Notes: generated from the sequence alone by a model not told the origin. 62,215 nucleotides of DNA from Bacillus sp. SG-1 (GCF_000181495.1 NZ_ABCF01000011.1:1-62215), one strand, 5' to 3'; shown: positions 34,577 through 43,761, counted from the stretch's first letter. Translations and numbers: made by a program.

Positions 34577-35709
34577 CCTTCCTCCACCTCTTTCCTGAGT
34601 CGATCCAACTTTTTCGACCATAATAAGTATTCCTGTTTACTCATTTTTTCTTTTGCCAAAACCGCGGTCAATTCGTCCACAAAATTTTTGATTTCCTCTT
34701 CCGTAGAGGACTTCCATTTACGCGTGAGACCCTCGGTGCTGTCCGACCATTCCGGGGAATAGGCGATGCCCCATTTTTCCTGAAGGAGCAATTTGACGTA
34801 ATCAGCCTGGATGTTCAATGAATCTGTGAATCTCTTTCCGCGAATGTACCAAGCAGCCAAAGCTTTGATCCGCTCGTCGCTGAACCTGACGTATTCTTCG
34901 CGCGCAGTCTCAATTGGTCCAAAGCGCTTGCCTCGATACCAGAGGAATAAAATGAGAAGAAAACCTCCCTGAACCATCAGAATCAAAAACCACTTCGGAT
35001 ACAGAGTGGCAACAGATGAAGCACTGTCCCTGCCATGAATATATTCATCAAACAGAATTCCACCTGGATTGCTTTCGTTGATAAGGGTCAGGGCGAGTGA
35101 CAGGTGATCTTCCTCCAAAATTGAACTGTTTGTCATCCAATGTGGGGCTGTGACGACAATCAGACTGCCCTCCCCTACCGGCCGCTGAATGGCAATAGGC
35201 CCTGCTTCATCGGAAATCAGCACTTCGTCTTCATTCTTTTTCTGTATGCGGACGGGCGCCGGGATATAGGCATTCCTTATCGCACCCTCAACATCCTTGA
35301 CCGTTGAAATCTCTTTTTCCTCCGTATCAACGCCGATCGTTTTGACATCAAACATCCCATCGGGAACAGTTTTAAAAAGAAGGATTGTATTCCCTTCTTC
35401 CATGAACTCCAGATATTCCCCGGTTTCTTCACTTTCCGGAATAAAATAAGGTTGAATCATCAGCAGCAGCTGGTTATCTTCAGACTTATTCAAGAGATTC
35501 GGAGAGTGAGTCCATCGCTCCACATGATCAAGCTCATTGCTGAAATATGTATAGATCGCCTTCGTTCCCATCGGAGCAGGGGACTCGGAAAGAAAGTCAG
35601 GATACTCTTTAGGGGCGCGGGTTCCAATGATATAGCTCAGCACGGCGAAGACAAGCAGAATGACAGCGAAAATGATGAGTTTTGAATTTTTTTCAACCAT
35701 CCATTTCAT
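34573..35709 (-). CDS. DUF4350-containing membrane protein
   Basis: 378 aa from the ATG at 35709, placed after AAGGAAGCTGAGG. One N-terminal helix, an extracytoplasmic domain (residues about 35-245) with LSESPAPMGTKAIYTYF, VTAPHWMTNSSIL and GGILFDEYIHG, a second helix near residues 260-278, then a soluble tail with KRFGPIETAREEYVRFSDE. This order fits DUF4350 proteins found between MoxR and DUF4129 genes. The first domain may be a glutamine-amidotransferase-like fold without catalytic residues. Biochemical role unknown. Confidence 0.82.
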   Translation of the reverse strand: MKWMVEKNSKLIIFAVILLVFAVLSYIIGTRAPKEYPDFLSESPAPMGTKAIYTYFSNELDHVERWTHSPNLLNKSEDNQLLLMIQPYFIPESEETGEYLEFMEEGNTILLFKTVPDGMFDVKTIGVDTEEKEISTVKDVEGAIRNAYIPAPVRIQKKNEDEVLISDEAGPIAIQRPVGEGSLIVVTAPHWMTNSSILEEDHLSLALTLINESNPGGILFDEYIHGRDSASSVATLYPKWFLILMVQGGFLLILFLWYRGKRFGPIETAREEYVRFSDERIKALAAWYIRGKRFTDSLNIQADYVKLLLQEKWGIAYSPEWSDSTEGLTRKWKSSTEEEIKNFVDELTAVLAKEKMSKQEYLLWSKKLDRLRKEVEEG

Positions 35710-36352
35710 CCTCAGCTTCCTTCTCCACATGAGTTTCATTCATCCATTTCATCGCCTGCTCTTTATAAGGAATGAATTCTTCCCGCTGAATCTCCCGTCC
35801 GCCATAGGCCGCCTCGTCAAACTTCAATGCCAGGGAATAAAACCGCTCTGCCCACTCCTTGTTCACTTTCTCGAGCTCTTCGTAGTAATCCCAGTTCGTC
35901 TTCCATTTTCTTGCTGCCAGCCATTCTTTTTCATCAAAATACAGCAGCAGGGCAAGGAAAAGATGGCGCACTGCCGGTGAATACTCTTCCGCTTCTTCCT
36001 GTTTCTGCGACTCTGCCAGGTGCTCCCTGTAGGACCAGTCTTTTTCTGAAAGGTGCTGAAGAGGCTTTTGCTGCGCAAATTTCCGCTTGTTAATCACATT
36101 GCGGGAAACGAGAAGAAGAGTAATGGTGAGAGCGGCCAGTCCCAAAATGACCAAAACCACAGTAATCATCGTTCCGCCGCCCTGCGAAACTGCGTATCCT
36201 GGAAACAAATTGTTGAGCCAGTCAATGAAGGTGTCCCTGATTTTTTCCCAGAGACTTTGAGAGAAACCCTGATTTTCCGGCTGATATACCGTGTATTCCC
36301 GGTCATCCAGGATATCCTGCAATTCATCTCTTGCATTTTTTTCATAAAGCAC
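35693..36352 (-). CDS. DUF4129-containing membrane protein
   Basis: 219 aa, GTG start with AGGTGAGG upstream. One helix at about residues 60-80 follows a short extracytoplasmic segment (ILDDREYTVYQPENQGFSQ). The C-terminal domain (about 120-215) has the DUF4129 pattern: YSPAVRHLFLALLLYFDEKE and FYSLALKFDEAAYGG. In transglutaminase relatives DUF4129 is the cytosolic tail; here it stands alone. The stop overlaps the next gene start. Confidence 0.82.
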   Translation of the reverse strand: MLYEKNARDELQDILDDREYTVYQPENQGFSQSLWEKIRDTFIDWLNNLFPGYAVSQGGGTMITVVLVILGLAALTITLLLVSRNVINKRKFAQQKPLQHLSEKDWSYREHLAESQKQEEAEEYSPAVRHLFLALLLYFDEKEWLAARKWKTNWDYYEELEKVNKEWAERFYSLALKFDEAAYGGREIQREEFIPYKEQAMKWMNETHVEKEAEDEMDG

Positions 36353-36405
36353 TCGGCCTCACCTGACTTTCATTGGGCGGTTAGGGAGCATGGAGCTCCC
36401 AACCG

Positions 36406-37356
36406 CTATTCTTGTTTATAATCCTCGATCATCTCCTGCAAGTCTTCCGCTTCGTTTCTGATTTTTAAATCAAAGAACATAACCGCAAAACCGACCGAAG
36501 TGATGATCGATGTCAGCATTGTCACCAGATTGATGAGGATGGAGTAAAGCACGCTGTAACCCAGTGCCAAACCGAATGTCAACTCGAAGGCAGCCGTGAC
36601 GACACCAGTGATCAACATAAGAACCAGGAAAACGCCGAATGCCACCCAGCCGCGGCCTTTCGTGAGGTTCCAGCTCCTGCCGATCCCGGGCGCTTTTTTA
36701 TCAATCGTGACCACGCCAAGGTAAAAACTCCAGCGTGTAACTAGATATCCGATACCAACTGCACCTGCCAAAAGCAAAACAATCATAAATAGGATCGTAA
36801 CGATGGACCCTGCAAAGGATTCGCCTGTAAAAGCCCCTCCAAATCCTGCTATGAAAAAGCCGCTGAATCCAACGACCATAAGCGGAACCGCAATCATTCC
36901 AATGATAATCAGACCGAATAAAATACTGCTTCCAACAAGCGGCCAGAAACGTTTGAATGCCTGCTTGATGGCACTTCCTGCGGTGAACTCTTCATTTTTG
37001 CGGATATGGTTGACCCCGATTAATATTGCAGCCCCTGCGATAACGGTGAAAAAGGTGCTGACAATGCCAAGAAGGGCTGATGCAATGCCCGCTCCTACAC
37101 TCGCTGCAGAAATTGGCTCTGTTTCTGGGGCTTCCTCAAAATTTATCATGAACTGTTCAAACCAATTACCTCCGGCCCCTGTCTGTCTGAAAAAGTTAAC
37201 ACCCGCCATCAACTCAAATAGAGCCTGAAGCAGGTAAATCGGCCCCAGCAATATAAGAAAAATCATAAAAAAGTCTAAAAACCTTTTTTTGCTCAGACGA
37301 AACGTCTGATCTAAAATCTCGCCAAACCCCTTTGGCCTGTTAAGCTGTGAATTCAT
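36406..37356 (-). CDS. Polytopic membrane protein, GPDPase membrane-domain-like
   Basis: 316 aa, GGGAGG before the ATG. About six hydrophobic segments, and a soluble KRPKGFGEILDQTFRLSKKRF-like start (PKGFGEILDQTFRLSKKRF) typical of proteins related to the membrane part of glycerophosphodiester phosphodiesterases. A central KAPGIGRSWNLTKGRGW loop is conserved in this group. There is no phosphodiesterase domain. It is the first gene of the operon leading to DUF4129, DUF4350, MoxR and DUF58, and probably part of the same membrane complex. Confidence 0.78.
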   Translation of the reverse strand: MNSQLNRPKGFGEILDQTFRLSKKRFLDFFMIFLILLGPIYLLQALFELMAGVNFFRQTGAGGNWFEQFMINFEEAPETEPISAASVGAGIASALLGIVSTFFTVIAGAAILIGVNHIRKNEEFTAGSAIKQAFKRFWPLVGSSILFGLIIIGMIAVPLMVVGFSGFFIAGFGGAFTGESFAGSIVTILFMIVLLLAGAVGIGYLVTRWSFYLGVVTIDKKAPGIGRSWNLTKGRGWVAFGVFLVLMLITGVVTAAFELTFGLALGYSVLYSILINLVTMLTSIITSVGFAVMFFDLKIRNEAEDLQEMIEDYKQE

Positions 37357-37478
37357 TATGTAATCCTCCCAAAAGTAAAATACAAAAATCTCAATATATT
37401 GACTATTTTATCATTATTCCCTGGTAAAACGACCAACTAATTGTAATTATTTTGCATTTGCGCTTTGCTGCTTCACCG

Positions 37479-37565
37479 CACCAAAAGGGACAGTCCCTCT
37501 TCGTACGTTACCGCGTTAAATCACTAAGAGGGACTGTCCCTCTTAGTACTGGAACGCGTTAACGT
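37479..37565. repeat. Pair of REP elements
   Basis: ACCAAAAGGGACAGTCCCTC followed by TTCGTACGTTACCGCGTTAA, then CACTAAGAGGGACTGTCCC with CTTAGTACTGGAACGCGTT. They lie in the divergent gap before the FAD oxidase gene. Confidence 0.85.
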
Positions 37566-37660
37566 AATAAACAAATAATGACAATTTCAATAGGAATCTA
37601 TGCTATGATATTTTACAGATATAGTAGTTTGAATATTTTATAAATTATTGAGGTGAGATA

Positions 37661-39025
37661 GTGGTTCAAAATGTTGTCAACAAATTATACGAACTGTTAG
37701 GCAAAGATAAAGTAAGCACTAGTGAAGGGGATATGTACCGCCACAGCAGGGACGAATCCTCTCATCCGCCTGTTGAACCAGATGTTATCGTTTTTCCAGA
37801 GAATAAGGAGGAAATCATCAGCATTTTAGAGATTGCGAGAAACCATGACCTCTCCGTAACTCCTTTTGGGGCAGGTTCGGGCCTGGATGGCCATGCTATT
37901 CCGGTCAGCAAAGGGATTTCTATGAACTTCGAAAGAATGAATAGGATACTCTCTTTTCATCCTGAGGATTTGACCGTGACCGTCCAGCCTGGAATGACTA
38001 GAAAAGAACTCAACAAAGCGATTAACCGGCACGGGCTGCAATTCCCGGTGGATCCCGGCGCAGATGCCAGCATTGGCGGGATGGTTGCGACGAATGCAAG
38101 CGGAACAACCGCCGTACGTTACGGCTCCATGCGGGATCAAGTCCTGAGCATGGAAGTGGTTTTAGCCGATGGAACGGTCATCAATACGGGAAGCCGCGCT
38201 AAAAAATCTTCGAGTGGATATAATCTGAACGGGTTATTTGTGGGATCAGAAGGAACACTGGGAATCATCACTGCCATAACATTAAAACTTCATGGCATAC
38301 CTGAACATACGGTAACCGCACGATGTACTTTCTCTACACCGAAAAAATGTGCAGAGGCTGCCCAATCAATCTTAATGAGCGGGATACAAGTCCTTCGGAT
38401 GGAGCTTGTCGACGCGGCCAGTATCAGGCAGGTGAATTTAACTGGGGAACACACTTTTCCCGAAGAGCATTCCCTCTTCTTGGAATTCTCCGGTACGAAA
38501 GCTTCGGCCGAGGAAGATGCCAAACTGACACAAGAATTGATTCTCGAGCACGGAGGTGAATATTGGAAACGGGCAAACAGTGCTGCCGAAAGCAAAGAGC
38601 TGTGGCGCGCCCGCCATGAAATGGCTTATGCATTTCGCCACTTGCAGGGAATGGCCCATTCAGGAGGGGATGTTTGCGTTCCGATTTCACAATTGGCAGA
38701 GATGGTGGTGTACGCCCGTGCGCTTATAGATGAAAGCGGGCTGCTTGGAGGGGTATTCGGTCATGTTGGTGACGGAAACTTCCACACCCTGGTCGTCTAT
38801 GATCCTCATGACCCTAAGCAGGCAGCCGCTTCAGCGCGTATCAATGACCTCGTGGCGCGTAAAGCCATTGAGGTTGGAGGCACATGCACAGGAGAGCACG
38901 GCGTCGGTCTTGGAAAGATTAAATACCAGGAACTTGAGCACGGAGCCGCACTATCCGTGATGAAATCGATCAAAAAGCTGCTCGATCCCGAGAATCGGTT
39001 GAATCCCGGGAAAATGTTTAATTAA
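37661..39025 (+). CDS. FAD-linked oxidase, D-lactate dehydrogenase / glycolate oxidase GlcD-like
   Basis: 454 aa. The start is GTG with TGAGGTGAG upstream. The PCMH-type FAD domain has VTPFGAGSGLDGHAIP, VQPGMTRKELN and DPGADASIGGMVATNASGT. The C-terminal domain has the substrate/metal site FGHVGDGNFHTLVV and CTGEHGVGLGKIKY. The family oxidises D-2-hydroxy acids, usually D-lactate or glycolate, and passes electrons to quinone or cytochrome. No GlcE/GlcF partner is adjacent, which favours a single-subunit D-lactate dehydrogenase. Confidence 0.9.
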   Translation: MVQNVVNKLYELLGKDKVSTSEGDMYRHSRDESSHPPVEPDVIVFPENKEEIISILEIARNHDLSVTPFGAGSGLDGHAIPVSKGISMNFERMNRILSFHPEDLTVTVQPGMTRKELNKAINRHGLQFPVDPGADASIGGMVATNASGTTAVRYGSMRDQVLSMEVVLADGTVINTGSRAKKSSSGYNLNGLFVGSEGTLGIITAITLKLHGIPEHTVTARCTFSTPKKCAEAAQSILMSGIQVLRMELVDAASIRQVNLTGEHTFPEEHSLFLEFSGTKASAEEDAKLTQELILEHGGEYWKRANSAAESKELWRARHEMAYAFRHLQGMAHSGGDVCVPISQLAEMVVYARALIDESGLLGGVFGHVGDGNFHTLVVYDPHDPKQAAASARINDLVARKAIEVGGTCTGEHGVGLGKIKYQELEHGAALSVMKSIKKLLDPENRLNPGKMFN

Positions 39026-39040
39026 AGGTCTGAACTTTAA

Positions 39041-39082
39041 CACTTTAAAGCACTAAGAGGGACTGTCCCTTTTAGTGCTTTA
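39041..39082. repeat. REP element
   Basis: CTTTAAAGCACTAAGAGGGA with CTGTCCC and TTTTAGTGCTTTA, between the convergent FAD oxidase and deacetylase genes. Confidence 0.88.
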
Positions 39083-39141
39083 CTGCGATAAAGACAACAA
39101 GTAAAGTGTGCTCCGAGTTCCAAGTTAGGAGCACACTTTGT

Positions 39142-40764
39142 TCATTTCGACTGATTGCCATAGGTTCCTTCCGCGCTTATGGAGGCAAAATCGTAGTTTT
39201 TGAACCATTCCTCGACATTGTAGTCAATGGCATTCTTTCCTCCGAGGATGGTAAAGTTATTGATCCCCGCCTGTTCAACCGCATTGGCTGTCTCAGCAGT
39301 AATAAAACTGTTTTTCACCAGCAGTAAAGCGGCCCCATTTTTTGCGGCTAAAACCGATCCGGTCAATGCATCTGCAAATTCATATCCCGTTGCCACAAAT
39401 GCTTTATTAGACGGAAGAAGACGCTCTGTGATATCCGCGGCCGTTCCAAATCGATTATCTCCTGCATACCTTTCAGGATTCGCCAATTGGGAGAATATCA
39501 CATTATTAACGACTCCCTCTCCACCTACTACCAGGGTTTTAGATATTCCGGATAACGCTCCCCGGGTGGCGGTTGGAAGTTCATCCACTTCTGTCAGCAG
39601 AATAGGGTAGCCTTTTTGGGCGGCAAAAGGGGCTATTGCCATAGCATCCGGAAAGCTTCTGCCATTTGCAACAATCGCCGTTCCTTCCTCACGGGAAAGA
39701 CGTTCAGCAATTTTCGCTGCTGTTTCAAATCGATCCGTTCCGCTTATCCTATCAACCGTAAAGCCCGCTGCAGCTATGTCTTGTTCCGTCTCATTGGAAA
39801 TTGCACTCCGGCCGCCCAATATAATTACTTTTCTTGCGTTCAGCCTCTCCATTTCCGCTTTCACTTCAGGAAGCAGTTTATCCTGATGATTGAGGAGAAT
39901 CGGGGCATCTAATCCATAGGCAAGTGGTGCGCCGGCCAGCGCATCCGGAAAATCGTCCCCTCTTGCAATCATCACCGTATCCGCAGAATCCCAGCCTTCC
40001 CTTGAAATCTCAATTGCTGTTTCATACCTATTCATACCACCGAATCGGTTTGCCACCTTTGCTTCCATATTAATCTTATGAAAAAAATTATACCGGTCCT
40101 GATAGGAAGTGATGGTCTCACTGTAATATCCTTTATTTTTTAAATAGTTAAGGATCTCAGGCAGTGCTTTCAATGTTTCATATTGGTCATGAAATAAGAT
40201 GATGGGAATTTCACCATTCTCTTCTGCTTCCTCTACTTTCTCAATGGTGTATGAGACGATTTTATCCCTGTCCTCCCAATCCCAATCCAATGTATCGACG
40301 TTCCAATCCCACATCTTAAGCCCTGCTTCAATCATCGCCTCCCGGTATTGCTCTTCCATATCCGGAATGCTTCCATAGGGTACGCGGACGACACTTGTCG
40401 TTTCTCCCGTTATGTCCTCTAAAGCAGCAACGCATAATTTCATTTCACGAACTGCACTTTCAGGGGATTCATAGAATTCATCCCTTTCATGAGTCACCCC
40501 ATGGCATCCGAGTGCATGACCGTCCGTGTCCATTTGGCGCAGCGAACTCCCGTATCTTTCCATACTTGGCTTCAGCATGAAAAAGGTTGCTTTCATATCA
40601 TATTCCTTAAATACGGTCAGAAAATCATCGGTATAGGCTGTAGGACCATCATCAATTGTTATGTATACCGGTCTCTCGTCCACCTTCGCTTCAGCTTCTT
40701 GGGGTAAAGAAAAATTAATCATAGAGTAAATAAGCAAAAAAAGCAGTACCAGGCTTTTTTTCAT
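39142..40764 (-). CDS. Secreted polysaccharide deacetylase with three cell-wall-binding (CWB2) repeats
   Basis: 540 aa from the ATG at 40764, behind AAGGAGG. Signal peptide about residues 1-26. The NodB domain has YITIDDGPTAYTDDFL, ALGCHGVTHE (His pair) and VVRVPYG, with C-terminal IPIILFHDQ. Residues about 255-540 hold three CWB2 repeats (RFGGMNRYETAIEIS, RISGTDRFETAAKIA, RYAGDNRFGTAADIT), which bind wall polymer non-covalently in Firmicutes. It likely deacetylates peptidoglycan or a wall glycan at the cell surface. It is a single gene. Confidence 0.92.
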   Translation of the reverse strand: MKKSLVLLFLLIYSMINFSLPQEAEAKVDERPVYITIDDGPTAYTDDFLTVFKEYDMKATFFMLKPSMERYGSSLRQMDTDGHALGCHGVTHERDEFYESPESAVREMKLCVAALEDITGETTSVVRVPYGSIPDMEEQYREAMIEAGLKMWDWNVDTLDWDWEDRDKIVSYTIEKVEEAEENGEIPIILFHDQYETLKALPEILNYLKNKGYYSETITSYQDRYNFFHKINMEAKVANRFGGMNRYETAIEISREGWDSADTVMIARGDDFPDALAGAPLAYGLDAPILLNHQDKLLPEVKAEMERLNARKVIILGGRSAISNETEQDIAAAGFTVDRISGTDRFETAAKIAERLSREEGTAIVANGRSFPDAMAIAPFAAQKGYPILLTEVDELPTATRGALSGISKTLVVGGEGVVNNVIFSQLANPERYAGDNRFGTAADITERLLPSNKAFVATGYEFADALTGSVLAAKNGAALLLVKNSFITAETANAVEQAGINNFTILGGKNAIDYNVEEWFKNYDFASISAEGTYGNQSK

Positions 40765-40880
40765 GAGTTCCTCCTTCAAATAGTTAGATAGACTCATACC
40801 CATTTACCCTATTATTCCGTATTTATGCTTTATAAAGAAAAAAGTGTCTTAGCTAGAGAACAATCCGGCATTATCATAAT

Positions 40881-41300
40881 CTATCGAATAAGGACTAAAC
40901 CAGCTACAAGCCGGCTCGTAAAATAAACTATTAGAAATAACATCACCCCGAAAAGATCAATGAGCACATCGACCAGACAGCCCGTCCGGGAAAAAAACAA
41001 CTGAGCGATTTCAGTTAAAAAAGCAAATGACCACGTTACATAGATGACAGCCTTTAAACTGTTATATAAAGCCATCAAGAGCACGGCCAGCATGAAGAAA
41101 CTTATCGCGTGGCCAGACTTCTGAGTGATATAAAGTGGATGAGTATAATTAAAGGATCGAAATTCAAAGAAGCTGTAAAAATCCGGCTTGGCATCCACCG
41201 AAAACCTGATTTGCTGATGTTCAATCAGATCGGTCAAGCTTGCCGTACAAGCCATGACAAATAGCAAACTTAAATACAAAAAAACTACCAATAACCGCAA
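40881..41300 (-). CDS. VanZ-like family membrane protein
   Basis: 139 aa from TTG at 41300, chosen because AGGGAGG lies eight bases before it; an in-frame ATG 48 bases further out lacks a site. Four hydrophobic segments. The VanZ pattern is KSGHAISFFMLAVLL in helix 2, LTEIAQLFFSRTGCLVD and a following DVLIDLFGVMLF helix. VanZ proteins raise teicoplanin tolerance in enterococci; most homologues are uncharacterised. No van cluster is present. Confidence 0.82.
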   Translation of the reverse strand: MRLLVVFLYLSLLFVMACTASLTDLIEHQQIRFSVDAKPDFYSFFEFRSFNYTHPLYITQKSGHAISFFMLAVLLMALYNSLKAVIYVTWSFAFLTEIAQLFFSRTGCLVDVLIDLFGVMLFLIVYFTSRLVAGLVLIR

Positions 41301-41369
41301 GATGAATCCCTCCCTGTCATCATTCTTGTCAATTATTGATAGTTCCATACCAATCTATTATACTTTTCC

Positions 41370-41411
41370 ACTTTAAAGCACTAAGAGGGACAGTCCCTCT
41401 TAATGCTTTAG
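41370..41411. repeat. REP element overlapping the histidine kinase stop
   Basis: CTTTAAAGCACTAAGAGGGA with CAGTCCCTCTTAATGCTTTA. The last codons and stop of the kinase gene (41400-41411) lie inside it. Confidence 0.88.
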
Positions 41412-42557
41412 AGAACTAAAGGACAAGCCCCTCGCTGGACCTTCCTTAGCTGCCGGTATCGTGACGGTAAAAGCTGTCTCCTCCGGGCTTGAAGTACAGA
41501 CAATGCTGCCTTCGTGCTTTTCAACCAGCTTGCGGCAGATGTACAGTCCGATTCCCGTCCCAAGTTCTTTCGTCGTGTAGAATGGCTCAAAAATAGCGTC
41601 AAGGGCTTTCGCGCTGATTTCTGGTCCATTGTTTGCCACCTTCACCTGGATTTCATCATTTTCATAATCAAATGTACAAGTGATTGTGATTCGCTTTTCA
41701 CCCTTGACCTGCTCCAGTGCATCAATAGAATTCATGATCAAGTTTAAAAATACCTGCCTGAGCTCTTCCTTATTGCCTTTAATATAAACCTGTGTTTCCA
41801 GATGGGATTTCACCTGAACGTCGCCGTCTACTATACTCGGATAAAGAAATTCTATCAATTCACTCAGCATGGAGAAAACAAGGAATTTCTCCTTTTTACT
41901 TTCAATGATTTCCTTCCTTGATACGTGAAGAAACTGAGAAATCCTGTAATTCAGCTGATCCAATTCATGACTCATCACATCCAGGTAAGGCAATTCCGGA
42001 TAGTCATTTTTCAATAACTTCGTGAACCCTATAATAGATGTCAGAGGATTCCTGAATTCATGAACAAAACTTGAACTCATCTGCCCTAGGATAGTCAGTC
42101 TTTCTTTATGCGTCTGATCAATGTATAATTCCTTTTCCTTTAAAGCTTTATCTTTAATCTCCGTATAGAATCGGACAGCTAAATAAGAAAAACGGTCGAA
42201 AACCCTATTAATCTCTTCTATATATGGGTTAAGCTCATCAATCTGGATGCCTGAACTGTTCACCCATTTAATGATTTCGCTTCTTCCCATGTTGACATTG
42301 TATACAAATTCACTGATATTCGTATCGGCTTCGACTCTTTCCCTGGCTACCTTTTCAGCCAGCAGCATCAATTCCTCTTCACTGAGAGGACCCTCAATTG
42401 CCCGTCTTACAAGCTTGTACATCCCGATGCCGTTACCTACGACTTCTTCACTAAATTTATCATCTTCAGCCAATACCACTTTGTTTCTCCAGTTATTCAA
42501 GAATTCCTGAAAGTTTTCATCCAGAAACACCGCAAGCTTTTCAGAAGTTGTTGTCAT
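41400..42557 (-). CDS. Soluble sensor histidine kinase
   Basis: 385 aa, AGGGTGGGG before the ATG. There is no transmembrane segment. Residues 1-140 are all-helical and resemble the RsbR-type/globin-like N-terminal sensor of some Bacillus kinases. Then HisKA with the phosphorylated His in SSFVHEFRNPLTSIIGF, and HATPase_c with LNLIMNSIDAL (N box), VANNGPEIS and GTGIGLYICRKLVEKH (G2). This layout is like sporulation phosphorelay kinases, which often lack an adjacent response regulator, as here. Phosphorylation of Spo0F-type regulators is an inference. Confidence 0.9.
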   Translation of the reverse strand: MTTTSEKLAVFLDENFQEFLNNWRNKVVLAEDDKFSEEVVGNGIGMYKLVRRAIEGPLSEEELMLLAEKVARERVEADTNISEFVYNVNMGRSEIIKWVNSSGIQIDELNPYIEEINRVFDRFSYLAVRFYTEIKDKALKEKELYIDQTHKERLTILGQMSSSFVHEFRNPLTSIIGFTKLLKNDYPELPYLDVMSHELDQLNYRISQFLHVSRKEIIESKKEKFLVFSMLSELIEFLYPSIVDGDVQVKSHLETQVYIKGNKEELRQVFLNLIMNSIDALEQVKGEKRITITCTFDYENDEIQVKVANNGPEISAKALDAIFEPFYTTKELGTGIGLYICRKLVEKHEGSIVCTSSPEETAFTVTIPAAKEGPARGLSFSSLKH

Positions 42558-42678
42558 TAAGCCCCACCCTTAACAATCATTCTTTCCCCTAATCATACCA
42601 AATAATAGAATGATTTTTCGGAAAATTTTCCTTTTTTTAATGTAAATTAATGCTAAAATGATAAAAAGGAGGTGATAT

Positions 42679-42771
42679 TTGGAAAATTCTAATCCTGACC
42701 CTCGCTGCCCTCACTGCTTTCCCCGAAAAAAATATCAAATTTGGAGGTCCCCTTTTGAACTCTTCGATTAA
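42679..42771 (+). CDS. Candidate 30-aa leader peptide with a CPHC motif
   Basis: TTG start behind AAAAAGGAGGTGAT at six bases, one of the strongest ribosome sites in the window. The product reads ENSNPDPRCPHCFPRKKYQI and ends PFELFD. It overlaps the TTG start of the next gene by 17 bases, and that gene's GGAGG lies inside it, so the two are probably translationally coupled. The single CxxC could bind a metal or serve as a regulated leader. No homologue was recognised. Confidence 0.5.
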   Translation: MENSNPDPRCPHCFPRKKYQIWRSPFELFD

Positions 42772-43192
42772 AAAACACAATCTATTAAATGATGATTTTT
42801 CCCAAAACAGGGAAAAGCTAAAAGAAGATATTCTATTCTTTTATAGTGAACGAATCCCGGATATACTGGAAGTACTATATGAAGTGGCCCGTTATGAAAA
42901 GCAAATCCGAGATCTTCAACCTTTATTCGAATCCCCATTCCGTTACCGCTTTATTGAAAACCATGGCTTAAACCTTTTTGTAGATGGATTCCTGTTTTCC
43001 CTTTACTCCAAAAGCAATATGCTAGATGAATACCTCAAAGAAGACATCTCCAAGGAAGTAAAGGAAAGGCTTGATACCATCACAGATCACGCCTCCCGCC
43101 GGTTTGAAGAGAGCGCTGCCGAATGTTTTACCCTTACAGCTTACAAAATTTTCGAGTTTGGTGTACTTGCCGGAAAAGATTACGCATTCTAA
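42755..43192 (+). CDS. Helical protein (145 aa), unknown
   Basis: TTG start with TTGGAGG upstream. All-helical and acidic: EDILFFYSERIPDILEVLYE, YEKQIRDLQPLF and a C-terminal ECFTLTAYKIFEFGVLAG. No signal or transmembrane segment. The gene lies between the CPHC leader peptide and a coiled-coil protein (13-bp gap), making a three-gene unit before a terminator. I do not recognise the family. Confidence 0.75.
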   Translation: MNSSIKKHNLLNDDFSQNREKLKEDILFFYSERIPDILEVLYEVARYEKQIRDLQPLFESPFRYRFIENHGLNLFVDGFLFSLYSKSNMLDEYLKEDISKEVKERLDTITDHASRRFEESAAECFTLTAYKIFEFGVLAGKDYAF

Positions 43193-43205
43193 AAGAGGTG
43201 AAAAA

Positions 43206-43757
43206 ATGGACGAAAAATTGGATAAAATCTTATCTAAACTGGATTCGATTGATGAAAGGTTAGATAAAGTTGACGCACGGTTTAATGATGTCGATAAGCG
43301 GTTTGATGAGCAAGATAAGAAGTTCACTGCGAGATTCGATCAACAGGATGCCAAGTTCGTTGAACAAGACAAGAAGTTTACTGCTAAATTTAATGAGCAA
43401 GACCAAAAGTTCACTGCCAAATTTGATGAGCAAGACCAGAAGTTCACTGCCAAATTTGAGGAACAGGATAAGAAGATCACTTCTAGGTTCGACCAACAGG
43501 ATGCCAGATTCGATAAACACGACAAAGCCTTTGCCAAACAGGAAAGCAAGTTAAATACAATGGACAAACGGCTCTCTAATCTGGAGACCGGACAAGATGA
43601 GATCAAAGAAATCGTCAAACGGATTGAAACCAATCAGAACGAAGATGTCATCGCCCTGTTAAAAACGTTTCATACCAAAATAGATTCCAGTTCTGAGGCT
43701 TTAAATAGAAGATTATTCCATGCCGAGACAGATATTCAGAGACTTACAAAAAAATAA
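43206..43757 (+). CDS. Coiled-coil protein with 11-residue (hendecad) repeats
   Basis: 183 aa, start ATG at 43206 after AAAAGAGGTG. It begins with heptad-like DEKLDKILSKLDSIDERL. Residues about 25-115 repeat KFTAKFDEQDQ with hydrophobics 4 and 7 apart, an 11-residue period that gives a nearly straight or right-handed coiled coil. The C-terminal part is again heptad-like (NLETGQDEIKEIVKRIE). No anchor is present. DNA copies of the unit are 33 bp and very similar, so the length may vary between strains. Likely an oligomeric scaffold for the 145-aa protein upstream; this is inference. Confidence 0.8.
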   Translation: MDEKLDKILSKLDSIDERLDKVDARFNDVDKRFDEQDKKFTARFDQQDAKFVEQDKKFTAKFNEQDQKFTAKFDEQDQKFTAKFEEQDKKITSRFDQQDARFDKHDKAFAKQESKLNTMDKRLSNLETGQDEIKEIVKRIETNQNEDVIALLKTFHTKIDSSSEALNRRLFHAETDIQRLTKK

Positions 43758-43761
43758 GACT

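Noticed and set aside
43260-43633. Open frames antisense to the coiled-coil gene
   Set aside because: Shadows created by the 33-bp coding repeats; no start site or family.
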